From contig NZ_JBHULS010000002.1 in assembly GCF_042684585.1 (NCBI RefSeq), positions 186,001 to 250,000 of the forward strand: a stretch of 64,000 bases of DNA. The letters are read 5' to 3'. The position numbers and the translations under genes are program-made. A model generated the notes under the pieces. That model saw only the letters and a program-made list of their open reading frames with translations. It was not told the DNA's origin and did not search any database. This stretch comes from Algorimicrobium sediminis (GTDB taxonomy: Bacteria > Bacteroidota > Bacteroidia > Flavobacteriales > Flavobacteriaceae). This document shows, piece by piece, positions 45,100 to 53,636 of the stretch (its first letter is position 1; every line of letters starts with the position of its first letter).

Positions 45100-46392
45100 A
45101 TGAAATACCATTTAATAGACAAGCAGCTTTTCATTAAAAACAGACAGCGTTTTATGGACCAAATGACCCCTAACAGTCTCGCTGTTTTTAATTCGAACGA
45201 TATCTACCCTATTGGCGCAGATAGCACCATGCCTTTTCAACAAGATCGGAATATTTTTTACTTAAGTGGTGTGGACCAAGAGGACAGTATTTTGGTGTTA
45301 TTTCCAGATTGCCCAAACCCAAAACACCGCGAAATATTATTTTTAACGGAAACCAATGCGCATATTGCTGTTTGGGAAGGCGAAAAATTAAGTAAAGAAA
45401 GGGCCTTTGAAACATCGGGTGTACAAACCGTATACTGGTTGCAAGATTTCGACAAAATATTTAAAGAAATTATGGCGCAGGCCGAAACTGTTTACATAAA
45501 TACCAACGAGCATTACCGTGCCAATGTTGCCACGGAAACCCGTGAAATGCGCTTTAACAAAAAGCTAAAAAAACAATATCCTGCCCATAAAGTAGCAAAA
45601 AGTAATCCTATTTTGCAACGTTTACGGGCTGTAAAGGACCCTATTGAGCTAGCACTTATGCAGCAAGCATGCAACATTACAGAAAAAGGGTTTAGACGTT
45701 TACTAAACTTCGTAAAACCCGGTGTTATGGAGTATGAAATTGAAGCGGAGCTAATGCACGAATTTTTAAGAAACCGCTCCAAAGGATTTGCCTACACACC
45801 TATTGTAGCCTCGGGTAACAATGCCAATGTATTGCATTATATTGAAAACAATCAAGCTTGTAAAGCGGGCGATTTAATTTTATTGGATGTCGGTGCAGAA
45901 TATGCCAACTACTCCAGCGACATGACCAGAACCATACCTGTGTCTGGTAAATTTACCGATCGCCAAAAAGCGGTTTACAACGCCGTTAACCACGTTAAAA
46001 AAGAGGCCGAAAAAATGCTAGTACCTGGTACTATTTGGGCCGATTACCATGTAGAAGTTGGTAAGTTAATGACCTCCGAACTTCTTAAACTTGGCTTATT
46101 AGACAAAGCCGATGTACAAAACGAAAATCCAGACTGGCCTGCTTATAAAAAATATTTTATGCACGGTACCTCGCATCATATAGGATTGGACACCCATGAT
46201 TACGGATTACTTCACGAGCCTATGACGGCCAATATGGTGTTTACCGTGGAACCTGGTATTTACATCCCAGAAGAAGGTTTTGGCATACGCTTGGAAGACG
46301 ATTTAGTGATTCAAGAAACGGGAGCCCCTAAAAACCTGATGGGTAATATTCCTATTGAAGCGGAAGAGATTGAAGCACTTATGAATTCGTAA
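45100..46392 (+). CDS. pepP: Xaa-Pro aminopeptidase (aminopeptidase P family, M24B)
   Basis: 430 residues: an N-terminal creatinase-like domain (residues 1-170) and a pita-bread catalytic domain. The two-metal site is complete: Asp263 (LLDVGAEY), Asp274 (SSDMTRT), His359 (HGTSHHIGLD), Glu384 (TVEPGIY) and Glu399 (IRLEDDL). It removes the N-terminal residue before proline in the cytoplasm. Single gene, with a structured leader and a strong terminator. Length and motifs match the E. coli enzyme. Confidence 0.93.
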   Translation: MKYHLIDKQLFIKNRQRFMDQMTPNSLAVFNSNDIYPIGADSTMPFQQDRNIFYLSGVDQEDSILVLFPDCPNPKHREILFLTETNAHIAVWEGEKLSKERAFETSGVQTVYWLQDFDKIFKEIMAQAETVYINTNEHYRANVATETREMRFNKKLKKQYPAHKVAKSNPILQRLRAVKDPIELALMQQACNITEKGFRRLLNFVKPGVMEYEIEAELMHEFLRNRSKGFAYTPIVASGNNANVLHYIENNQACKAGDLILLDVGAEYANYSSDMTRTIPVSGKFTDRQKAVYNAVNHVKKEAEKMLVPGTIWADYHVEVGKLMTSELLKLGLLDKADVQNENPDWPAYKKYFMHGTSHHIGLDTHDYGLLHEPMTANMVFTVEPGIYIPEEGFGIRLEDDLVIQETGAPKNLMGNIPIEAEEIEALMNS

Positions 46393-46417
46393 TTTATTTA
46401 AATGCTGTTTCATTTTT

Positions 46418-46450
46418 AAAAAGGCGCTTTTTTATAGAAGCGCCTTTTTT
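46418..46450. terminator. Terminator between pepP and the SnoaL-like gene
   Basis: AAAAAGGCGCTT (46418-46429), short AT loop, AAGCGCCTTTTTT (46438-46450). Flanking A and T runs make it usable from both sides. Confidence 0.85.
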
Positions 46451-46473
46451 GTAACTGAAAAATATTTGATTAT

Positions 46474-46848
46474 TTATTGGTGAAAATAACGCTCGTTAAT
46501 TATTTTTCCATCACGCCATTTTGTGCGGTTTACTTGCTCAAATTTATGATGTTTTCCATCGTTTGTTTTAAATTCCATAATCGCTTCATAAAATGAGGTA
46601 TCGCCGTTTATAGCATAATCAAAAATGTCGTATCTAATAAATTCAGTTACGGTATCTAGCAACGCTTCTTCGGCAATAAGGCAGGTTTCTTTACCCACTT
46701 TAGGCGTTTGGTTTGCTTCTTGTAAAACCACGTCGTCCGCTAAATACTTATGCATAGCCTCCATAAATTGCCCCTTTCCAAGCAATGTTTTTAAATCCAT
46801 TAACGCTGTTTCAATTTTTTGTTCCTGGGTGTTTAATGCTGTACTCAT
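46474..46848 (-). CDS. SnoaL-like (NTF2-fold) protein
   Basis: 124 residues with the cone-shaped NTF2/SnoaL pattern: an N-terminal helix pair (EQKIETALMDLKTLLGKGQFMEAMHKYLADDVVLQE) and a beta sheet ending QVNRTKWRDGKIINERYF. Members are isomerases, hydrolases or plain binding proteins, so no reaction can be assigned. It follows the DoxX gene by 26 nt and is probably controlled with it by the AraC-type regulator upstream. Small cytoplasmic protein, no signal peptide. Confidence 0.8.
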   Translation of the reverse strand: MSTALNTQEQKIETALMDLKTLLGKGQFMEAMHKYLADDVVLQEANQTPKVGKETCLIAEEALLDTVTEFIRYDIFDYAINGDTSFYEAIMEFKTNDGKHHKFEQVNRTKWRDGKIINERYFHQ

Positions 46849-46874
46849 ATCCTGTTTATTTTTTTATTATTTAA

Positions 46875-47258
46875 TTATTTTATCACTTTGTTTTGAACCG
46901 CTAATCCCGCCAATGAAAATAGCAAAGCCACATGAATCATGATGTTCATCCAATTTCCAGAAGGAATATGGACTAACACCAAGGCCATAAGCATAATGAA
47001 AGCCAAAAAGGCATAAGCCTCAAACAACCTTTTGTTTACAAACAATAGTATTCCCGCCACCAACTCTAGCGCTGCTAGAATAGCACCAAGAGCGTAGGTT
47101 CCGGTATCGCCTAAAAAGCCCAAACCACTGTTTTTTAAAAAGTCTGCCATGTTTTGAAGTCCAACACCGCCTAAAAAGTCTTCAATAAATTTTTCAACGC
47201 CGCCCCAAACAAATAAAAGTCCAAACCCGATACGTATTAATAAGTTGCCATTTTTCAT
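46875..47258 (-). CDS. DoxX-family small membrane protein
   Basis: 127 residues from the ATG at 47258 (MKNGNLLIRIGFGLLFVWGG). A longer reading from 47306 starts inside an inverted repeat and is less likely. Four membrane helices with the DoxX-type first helix and the LELVAGILLF segment. DoxX-like proteins are inner-membrane proteins often linked to redox stress, with no general reaction known. It sits between an AraC-type regulator gene (135 nt upstream) and a SnoaL-like gene (26 nt downstream), all on the minus strand. Confidence 0.85.
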   Translation of the reverse strand: MKNGNLLIRIGFGLLFVWGGVEKFIEDFLGGVGLQNMADFLKNSGLGFLGDTGTYALGAILAALELVAGILLFVNKRLFEAYAFLAFIMLMALVLVHIPSGNWMNIMIHVALLFSLAGLAVQNKVIK

Positions 47259-47300
47259 AATTCTAATGATTAAATTTGTTACTGATTGTTTTAAATAACA

Positions 47301-47314
47301 CCGCAAAGATGCGG
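47301..47314. promoter_or_regulatory. Inverted repeat upstream of doxX, possible operator
   Basis: CCGCAAAGATGCGG: 5-bp arms CCGCA/TGCGG around AAGA. On the minus strand it contains CATCTTTG, close to the -7 consensus, so a protein bound here would cover the doxX promoter. It lies 42 nt before the doxX ATG. Confidence 0.4.
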
Positions 47315-47392
47315 CTAATCAATACCCAGAAAAATGGACAAAAGTTCCTAATGCTTGTAAAATTGCATACAAACAAGCACTAAATAAGTAGA

Positions 47393-48241
47393 TTACGTGT
47401 TTTTGAAGTCTTTTTTATATTGCAGTGGCGACTGCGATGTGGCTTTTGTAAAAAAGCGACTAAAATAAGCGGGGTCTGTAAATCCTAAATTAAAAGCTAT
47501 TTGCTTAACAGAGGCATCGGAATATACCAATTGCCGTTTAGCCTCCAAAACAAGCCGTTTTTTAATAACTTGACTGGGGGTACTGGCACCAATTAATTGC
47601 AAATGTTTGGTTAATGATTTTGGAGACAAGCCCAAGCGTTTAGCATATTCTGTAACGCTATGATGTGTTTTAAAGTTTTGCTCCACCAGCAAACTAAAAT
47701 CTTTAAATAGCTTGGTATCTGCATCGGTTTTAATAATACCTGTTTCTTTTTTTATTCTTACGGCGTTTACAATAAATTGCTTGAGATAAGCCTGAAGCAT
47801 ATCGTGTTGAGCGATTTGATTATTTTGAAACTCTTCAATTAAACCCTCTAAAATAGTTGTTAATTTTAATGATTCTTTTTCGGAAGGCTTTACAAAGGGC
47901 GTTTCATAAACATTGTTAAAAAGCACGCCATTACAGGACACTTCTTTATCGTGAGTTTGAATACAGTAAAAATCCCGATCAAAACTTAACTTGTAAGCTG
48001 ACTTAATTTTTTCGTGTGCTACTGAAAAAACTTGCCCTGGTGTTAAAAAGAAAAGTACTTCGCCTTCAAATTCATACCCCTTAAAATCGATGTTATAAAC
48101 CCCTTTTCCATCGGTAATCCAGTATACATTATAGGACTGAACCTGCTCTGGCTTATGAACCACGCAGGCTTTTTGGAAATCAACTATATTTAATGAAAAT
48201 ATATCGCGATACTTGTAAGATACAATATTTTGTAAGGCCAT
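47393..48241 (-). CDS. AraC-family transcriptional regulator
   Basis: 282 residues. The N-terminal cupin-like sensing half (about 1-170) includes VYWITDGKGVYNIDFKGYEF and LFFLTPGQVF. The C-terminal half (about 185-280) has two helix-turn-helix motifs (SVTEYAKRLGLSPKSLTKHLQ, VKQIAFNLGFTDPAYFSRFF). Its start codon overlaps the brnQ stop (TAATG), so it is translated with the transporter. Next on the same strand come DoxX and the SnoaL-like gene. Likely targets are one or both neighbours; the inducer is unknown. Confidence 0.9.
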   Translation of the reverse strand: MALQNIVSYKYRDIFSLNIVDFQKACVVHKPEQVQSYNVYWITDGKGVYNIDFKGYEFEGEVLFFLTPGQVFSVAHEKIKSAYKLSFDRDFYCIQTHDKEVSCNGVLFNNVYETPFVKPSEKESLKLTTILEGLIEEFQNNQIAQHDMLQAYLKQFIVNAVRIKKETGIIKTDADTKLFKDFSLLVEQNFKTHHSVTEYAKRLGLSPKSLTKHLQLIGASTPSQVIKKRLVLEAKRQLVYSDASVKQIAFNLGFTDPAYFSRFFTKATSQSPLQYKKDFKNT

Positions 48242-49539
48242 TAGCTTTGATTGGAAATTGCTTTAGTCGTAAAATTTCTGAAATTTAACAAAAGAAACAC
48301 CAATAAAGCGGGCAGCACCCAACCCAAGTTTTGCGTTGCTAATGGAATACTATTTATAATCCCTTGTAAAGAACCAATAGGTACTATAAATTTTAAAAAA
48401 TCCGGTATACTAAACAAAAACGTAATTAAAACAACCGCTTTAAACACCAAAGCCGAAGCAAATTTTTGTGGCAATACATGCAATAAAATTAACACAATAG
48501 TTATGGGATAAATAAACATGAGAACGGGCAAAGCAATAGTAATAATAAAACCCACTTTAAAACTTCCTACCACAACACCAATTAACGACGCTATAATGGC
48601 TGTAAGTATGTAAGCTTTCCGGGAGTCGCGGTACAGGCCACTAACATAATCCGATGCGCCAGTAATAATACCAACGGCAGTTGTAAAACAGGCCAAAGCC
48701 ACTAGAACACTTAAAAAAGTGGCACCTATTTTACCCAATGTTAATTGACTTAAACTAATTAAAACCTCTGTTCTGGATGCATTATCCGGAATACGATTCT
48801 GCAACAAATAGCCACAAATAATTAGTCCAGCATAAATAACAAAAAGTCCAAATCCAGCTAAAAATCCAGCTTGAGAAATAAGCTGTTTTTTGGTCTGAAA
48901 ATTTCCAACATCATACGTTTTTAACGACAAAACAATAACAGCGCCAACCACAACACCCGCAATAGCATCGAAGGTTTGATAGCCTTCAAAAACACCTAGT
49001 GTAATTAATGAAAAGGGAGTACTTACTGGAGTTAAAACCATTTCGGCTGAACCTCTAAGCACGCCCAAACCAATAATAATGAATAAAATAATAACTATTA
49101 AGGGCGTTAAATACTTACCAATTAAACTTAAAAGCCGTGATCTATTTATAACAAACAAAAACACCGTACCAAAATATATACAACTTGTTATAAATGTAGC
49201 GGTATTAAAAAACGGAGCCACGGCCAACTCGTGCGTAACGGATGCCGTTCGAGGGGCTGCCAAAAAAACGGCAATACCATACAATAAAGCACAGTAAATA
49301 GTGCTAAATAAAGGCGATACTTTTTTTGCAAAATCGAACATACTACCTTGCAATTTGGCATGCGCCAAGATACCTAGTATTGGGATTACCACCGCTGTTA
49401 GTGCAAAACCCAATGCCACCCAATGCCAATTTGCACCCGCTTGTACACCCAAATAAGGAGGCAAGATTAAATTTCCAGCACCAAAAAAAAGAGAAAACAA
49501 GGTAAACGCAACAACTAGGGTTTGTTTGGGTTTATTCAT
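48241..49539 (-). CDS. brnQ: Branched-chain amino acid carrier, BrnQ/LIVCS family
   Basis: 432 residues with about twelve membrane helices. The N-terminal FSLFFGAGNLILPPYLG and ALACFTTAVGIITGASDY are characteristic of LivII/BrnQ carriers, which take up Leu, Ile and Val with Na+ or H+. Its stop overlaps the start of the AraC-type regulator. A TAGCTTTG -7 box lies 43 nt before the ATG, on the other face of a divergent intergenic region shared with the hydrolase gene. Confidence 0.93.
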   Translation of the reverse strand: MNKPKQTLVVAFTLFSLFFGAGNLILPPYLGVQAGANWHWVALGFALTAVVIPILGILAHAKLQGSMFDFAKKVSPLFSTIYCALLYGIAVFLAAPRTASVTHELAVAPFFNTATFITSCIYFGTVFLFVINRSRLLSLIGKYLTPLIVIILFIIIGLGVLRGSAEMVLTPVSTPFSLITLGVFEGYQTFDAIAGVVVGAVIVLSLKTYDVGNFQTKKQLISQAGFLAGFGLFVIYAGLIICGYLLQNRIPDNASRTEVLISLSQLTLGKIGATFLSVLVALACFTTAVGIITGASDYVSGLYRDSRKAYILTAIIASLIGVVVGSFKVGFIITIALPVLMFIYPITIVLILLHVLPQKFASALVFKAVVLITFLFSIPDFLKFIVPIGSLQGIINSIPLATQNLGWVLPALLVFLLLNFRNFTTKAISNQS

Positions 49540-49582
49540 AGGTTAACAGTATTTTTAATAATGGCCACACCAGGCAACCGTG

Positions 49583-49590
49583 CAAAGCTA
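49583..49590 (-). promoter_or_regulatory. Candidate -7 element for brnQ
   Basis: TAGCTTTG on the minus strand, full match to TAnnTTTG, 43 nt before the brnQ ATG. The -33 part is not clear. Confidence 0.45.
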
Positions 49591-49668
49591 GAAAACAATG
49601 CCTTATAACGTGGTACCGATTTACGGAAAATGAGATAAAAAAAGCCAAGTCACTTTATGTAAACTAGC

Positions 49669-49676
49669 TATCTTTG
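49669..49676 (+). promoter_or_regulatory. Candidate -7 element for the hydrolase gene
   Basis: TATCTTTG, 17 nt before the ATG at 49694. No clear TTG at the expected upstream distance. Confidence 0.45.
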
Positions 49677-49693
49677 CCAGATATTCTATAAAA

Positions 49694-50467
49694 ATGATTA
49701 TCACCTACAAGGATACGGCCGTATTTTACACAGATGAAGGCGCAGGAACACCTATCGTGCTGCTGCATGGATTTTTAGAAAATAGCCGCATGTGGCAAAG
49801 CCTATTGCCGGTGCTCACCAAAACTAATAGAGTAATTTGTATAGACTTACTGGGTCATGGCCACACTGGTTGCTTGGGTTATATTCACACCATGGAGCTC
49901 ATGGCAGAAACGGTACAAGCCGTATTAAACCATTTAAACATACAACAGAGTATTTTTATTGGTCATTCTATGGGTGGTTACGTGGCCTTAGCTTTTATGG
50001 AAAATAACCCACAGGCAGTTTTAAAACTCTGCTTAGCAAACGCCACCGCCAAACCAGATACCCCAGAACGCCAAGCCAACAGAGACCGTGCAATTTTAGC
50101 AGTAAAAAAAAATCATACTATTTTTGTTCGAATGGCCGTTGGCAATTTATTTACAGCTAAAAACCAACATTTACGGGCCCCTCAAATTGAAGCCGTTAAG
50201 ACAGAAGCTTTAAAAACACCCGTTCAAGGCATTATTGCGGCTTTAGAAGGGATGAAGGTTAGAAAAAACAGAACCGATATTTTAAAAGAAGCGAACATCC
50301 CAAAACTCTTCATTTTAGGCGAACAAGATACCGTAATTCCTAGTAAATCCTCCATTCTGGAAGCCAAGCAAACACAAACCAATTACGTCATGTTTCCAGA
50401 TGGACACATGAGTTATATAGAAAACGAAACACTTTTTCTGAACGAAATTATGCGTTTCATCGAATAA
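49694..50467 (+). CDS. Alpha/beta hydrolase
   Basis: 257 residues of the alpha/beta hydrolase fold. Oxyanion strand VLLHGFLEN, nucleophile Ser92 (GHSMGGY), acid Asp212 (LGEQDTVIP) and His238 (PDGHMSY) make a full triad. No signal peptide, so cytoplasmic. The family covers esterases, C-C hydrolases and others, and the substrate cannot be read from sequence. It stands between divergent brnQ and the small CxxC gene. Confidence 0.85.
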   Translation: MIITYKDTAVFYTDEGAGTPIVLLHGFLENSRMWQSLLPVLTKTNRVICIDLLGHGHTGCLGYIHTMELMAETVQAVLNHLNIQQSIFIGHSMGGYVALAFMENNPQAVLKLCLANATAKPDTPERQANRDRAILAVKKNHTIFVRMAVGNLFTAKNQHLRAPQIEAVKTEALKTPVQGIIAALEGMKVRKNRTDILKEANIPKLFILGEQDTVIPSKSSILEAKQTQTNYVMFPDGHMSYIENETLFLNEIMRFIE

Positions 50468-50522
50468 TTAAACTTTTTAACGATTTATTTGGTTTTTTTA
50501 ATAACTTTAGATCCCCAACCTA

Positions 50523-50807
50523 ATGATTATGAAACCAATAAACCAAAAAGCAAACATTATCCCCAGATTACATTGCCTTCTTTTTGACCACGTTTTTGAA
50601 GAAACGCGTGCCGTAACACTGCATGTTAAAGAGTACGAATGTAAGTATTGTAAAAAGCAAGCCACCACAAATGGCAATGGCAGGCTAACAGAGTTAACGC
50701 CTGCGTTTCGGGAAATAAATGGCATTTTAGAGCGGGTGTACAAACACCGCACCATGCGTAAAAGCATGTTGAAAGTTGCCAAACAGGACTTAAAAATTAC
50801 AGGCTAA
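50523..50807 (+). CDS. Small conserved-looking protein with a CxxC motif, function unknown
   Basis: 94 residues from 50523; a second ATG at 50529 would give 92. I do not recognise the family. One CxxC pair (EYECKYCKKQAT) sits in the middle after a His/Cys-containing segment (PRLHCLLFDHVFEE), so a single zinc site is possible. The C-terminal third is helical and basic (ILERVYKHRTMRKSMLK). No signal peptide. It ends 6 nt from the convergent thiL stop with no terminator between. It could be a nucleic-acid-binding protein. Confidence 0.6.
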   Translation: MIMKPINQKANIIPRLHCLLFDHVFEETRAVTLHVKEYECKYCKKQATTNGNGRLTELTPAFREINGILERVYKHRTMRKSMLKVAKQDLKITG

Positions 50808-50813
50808 AGGCGC

Positions 50814-51860
50814 TTATTTTTCAAAACTTTTCCAGCCTTGTGCCTTTAAGGCTATTTTAGTATCGGCGCGCGTTACCAAATGGGCACCGGCACTAGCTTC
50901 TGTTATATAACCAATAACCGTAAAATTTGGATTTCCTTTAATTTTTGGAAAATCTTCTTGCGATATGGTAAAAAGCAACTCATAATCCTCACCACCGTTT
51001 AATGCAACTGTGGTACTATCTAACTGAAACTCCTCGCAAGTAGTAATAACTTGGGGATCCAACGGAATTTTATTTTCGTATAAATCGCATCCCACTCCAC
51101 TCTCCTTACATATATGTAATATTTCTGACGAGAGTCCGTCGCTAATATCAATCATTGCCGTTGGTTTAACACCTAGTTCTTTCAATAATACTGGAATATC
51201 TTTTCGGGCTTCTGGTTTTAATTGCCTTTCCACTATATAGGTATACGGCTCCAAGTCTGGCTGGTTATTAGGGTTTACCTTAAAAACCGCTTTTTCGCGT
51301 TCCAACACTTGCAAACCCATGTAGGCACCACCCAAATCGCCTGTAACTACCAACAAATCGTTTGGTTTTGCACCATTTCGGTACACAACATCTTGTTTAG
51401 AAACTTGCCCTATGGCGGTTACTGAAATTAGTAATCCAGAGGTGGACGATGTGGTGTCGCCCCCAATTAAATCCACATTATAAAGGTCGGTTGCTGTTTT
51501 TATACCCGCATAAAGCGCCTCCAACGCTTCCAATGGAAACCTATTGGAAACTGCAATGGAAACGGTTACTTGAGACGCTTTAGCATTCATAGCAAACACA
51601 TCGGATAGATTAACCATGATAGCCTTATAACCTAAATGCTTTAAAGGCATATAACTTAAATCAAAGTGTACACCTTCAACTAACAAATCGGTTGTAACCA
51701 CTAGTTGTTTGTCCGCAAAATCTAGAACAGCGGCATCGTCGCCAATACCTTTGATGGTAGATTCTTGGGTTATTTTAAAGGCCTGTGTTAAGTGATCAAT
51801 TAAGCCAAACTCTCCTAAGGCTTCTAATTGGGTACGGGATTGATTTTTATCTTCTATCAT
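50814..51860 (-). CDS. thiL: Thiamine-monophosphate kinase
   Basis: 348 residues of the AIR-synthase/ThiL fold. The ATP and magnesium motifs are clear: IKGIGDDAAVLD, TTDLLVEGVHFD, LIGGDTTSS, VVTGDLGGAYMGL, MIDISDGLSSEILHIC and LNGGEDYELLF. It phosphorylates thiamine monophosphate to thiamine diphosphate in the cytoplasm. No other thi gene is nearby. The -7 box TATTTTTG ends 4 nt before the ATG, so the message may be leaderless. Confidence 0.95.
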   Translation of the reverse strand: MIEDKNQSRTQLEALGEFGLIDHLTQAFKITQESTIKGIGDDAAVLDFADKQLVVTTDLLVEGVHFDLSYMPLKHLGYKAIMVNLSDVFAMNAKASQVTVSIAVSNRFPLEALEALYAGIKTATDLYNVDLIGGDTTSSTSGLLISVTAIGQVSKQDVVYRNGAKPNDLLVVTGDLGGAYMGLQVLEREKAVFKVNPNNQPDLEPYTYIVERQLKPEARKDIPVLLKELGVKPTAMIDISDGLSSEILHICKESGVGCDLYENKIPLDPQVITTCEEFQLDSTTVALNGGEDYELLFTISQEDFPKIKGNPNFTVIGYITEASAGAHLVTRADTKIALKAQGWKSFEK

Positions 51861-51864
51861 AGCA

Positions 51865-51872
51865 CAAAAATA
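51865..51872 (-). promoter_or_regulatory. Candidate -7 element for thiL, adjacent to the ATG
   Basis: Minus strand TATTTTTG, 4 nt before the thiL ATG. The distance leaves almost no room for a leader. Confidence 0.45.
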
Positions 51873-51963
51873 AGAAGCTTCTGTTTATTTCGTTGTACTT
51901 TTTAGCAACTAAATACGCTTTTTAGTGAGCAAATAGCTGTTTTTTCATAAAAAAAATAAAAAG

Positions 51964-51998
51964 TGACCAGTCATTTCGTTTGCAATGCCTTAATTTTG
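51964..51998 (+). promoter_or_regulatory. Candidate operator and -7 box of the MbnP/MbnH operon
   Basis: TGACCAGTCA (51964-51973) is an inverted repeat TGAC/GTCA. TAATTTTG (51991-51998), a -7 match, follows 17 nt later, so the repeat would sit where a -33 element is expected; no good TTG is present. This layout fits a regulated promoter. The leader would be about 130 nt, with a small stem GGCG/CGCC at 52008-52024. Confidence 0.4.
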
Positions 51999-52134
51999 TT
52001 TCCCTATGGCGCTAAAAAAACGCCTAAACTTGTAATTAAATACTTTTAATACCGCAAATACGTTATCTAATAAAATTAAACACCATTTATAACTTCAAAA
52101 AAAATAAAATAAAAAAACGGTGTTCACCTATACT

Positions 52135-53631
52135 ATGAAAAACTCAATTTTACGCCCCTTTACTATTAAAACATGCGCTTGCTTGTTTGTTTTAGCTACT
52201 GTTATGCTGTCTTGTAACAATGAATCTGTAGATGCTGCAGCACCGCCTGCCGTAACAGATTCCGATAATGACGGTATTCCAGACGGCGAAGACAACTGCC
52301 CAAATGTTGCAAACCCAAATCAAGAGGACCAAAATAACGACGGTTTAGGCGATGCCTGCGACACAAACATGCCTGTAGACACAGATAACGATGGCGTTCC
52401 CGATGCTGAAGATAATTGCCCTAATGTAGCAAACCCTAATCAAGAAGATGACAATAATGATGGCATAGGAAACGCTTGTGAAGACGCGCCTAACACAAAC
52501 CCATTATTTCCTTGCGAAAACGGCATGGCTGGACCATATCCATGTAATGGTTACGACTTAATGGGCCATATACCCAATTCTGTTTTAGGAAATCCAAGTT
52601 CTGAAGGCAACGACTCTTGGGGTTGGACAGATAGTGCCACCGGAAATGAATACGCATTAGTAGGCACCACACAAGGTACCGCATTTGTAGACATAACAGA
52701 TCCTGTAAACCCCTTACTATTAGGGCGTCTGGCATCTGCATCTCCTGGCGATAGAGGCAATGTTTGGCGCGATGTAAAGGTGTATAACAACCATGCTTTT
52801 ATAGTAAGTGAAGCAAACGGACATGGCATGCAGGTATTCGACCTAACCCGGTTACGCAACGTAGCTAATCCGCCAGCAACATTCGCCCCAGATGCTCATT
52901 ACAGGGGGTTTGGTAGTGCACATAATATTGTAATTAACGAGGATTCTGGTTACGCCTACATTGTAGGGACTAGCCGCAGTGGCACCTATGCTGGCGGCCC
53001 ATTATTTTTAAACATTCAAAACCCTTTAAACCCAGTAAATGAAGGTGGTTTTTTTGGTTATTCGCATGATGCACAAGTGCTAAATTATAACGGCCCAGAT
53101 GCCGATTATGCAGGTCAGGAAATTTTAATTGGCAGCAACGAAAATGAAGTTGTAATAGTTAATGTAACTAATAAAGCCAATCCGCAAATTATTTCTCGCA
53201 TTGCCTACGATAACATTGGTTACACACACCAAGGCTGGTTTACAGAAGATTTAGCCTTTTTTATATTAGGCGACGAATTGGACGAGCAAAACTTTGGTAG
53301 CAATACCAGAACCATTGTTTTTAACTTTACCGATTTAGACAATCCAAGTTACCACATGGATTACAGTGGCCCAACGGCGGCAATAGACCACAATGGCTAT
53401 GTTAAAGGCAATACATTTTATATTGCTAACTACGCAGCTGGTTTAAGAATGGTAGATATTTCGAACATTGCCGCGGGCAGCATGTGGGAAACCGGGTATT
53501 TTGATACCTATCCGCCAAGCAATAACACCACTTTTAGAGGTGCCTGGAATGTATATCCTTATTTTGAAAGTGGCAATATTATTATTAGCGATATAAATGG
53601 CGGATTATTTATTGTGAAAAAACAAAATTAA
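52135..53631 (+). CDS. Choice-of-anchor B lipoprotein with thrombospondin type 3 and LVIVD propeller repeats
   Basis: 498 residues from the ATG at 52135; a GTG at 52120 adds five residues but the ATG places the signal peptide normally. The lipobox ATVMLSC gives Cys27. Residues about 42-118 are two calcium-binding thrombospondin type 3 repeats (DSDNDGIPDGEDNCP and its copy). About 130-498 form a propeller of LVIVD-type repeats (GTAFVDITDPVNPLLLG, GMQVFDLTRL, GLRMVDIS), the choice-of-anchor B family. It is probably at the cell surface. First of a tight four-gene operon with an LVIVD-unrelated propeller, MbnP and MbnH; spacing to the next gene is 5 nt. Function unknown. Confidence 0.88.
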   Translation: MKNSILRPFTIKTCACLFVLATVMLSCNNESVDAAAPPAVTDSDNDGIPDGEDNCPNVANPNQEDQNNDGLGDACDTNMPVDTDNDGVPDAEDNCPNVANPNQEDDNNDGIGNACEDAPNTNPLFPCENGMAGPYPCNGYDLMGHIPNSVLGNPSSEGNDSWGWTDSATGNEYALVGTTQGTAFVDITDPVNPLLLGRLASASPGDRGNVWRDVKVYNNHAFIVSEANGHGMQVFDLTRLRNVANPPATFAPDAHYRGFGSAHNIVINEDSGYAYIVGTSRSGTYAGGPLFLNIQNPLNPVNEGGFFGYSHDAQVLNYNGPDADYAGQEILIGSNENEVVIVNVTNKANPQIISRIAYDNIGYTHQGWFTEDLAFFILGDELDEQNFGSNTRTIVFNFTDLDNPSYHMDYSGPTAAIDHNGYVKGNTFYIANYAAGLRMVDISNIAAGSMWETGYFDTYPPSNNTTFRGAWNVYPYFESGNIIISDINGGLFIVKKQN

Positions 53632-53636
53632 AAGCC

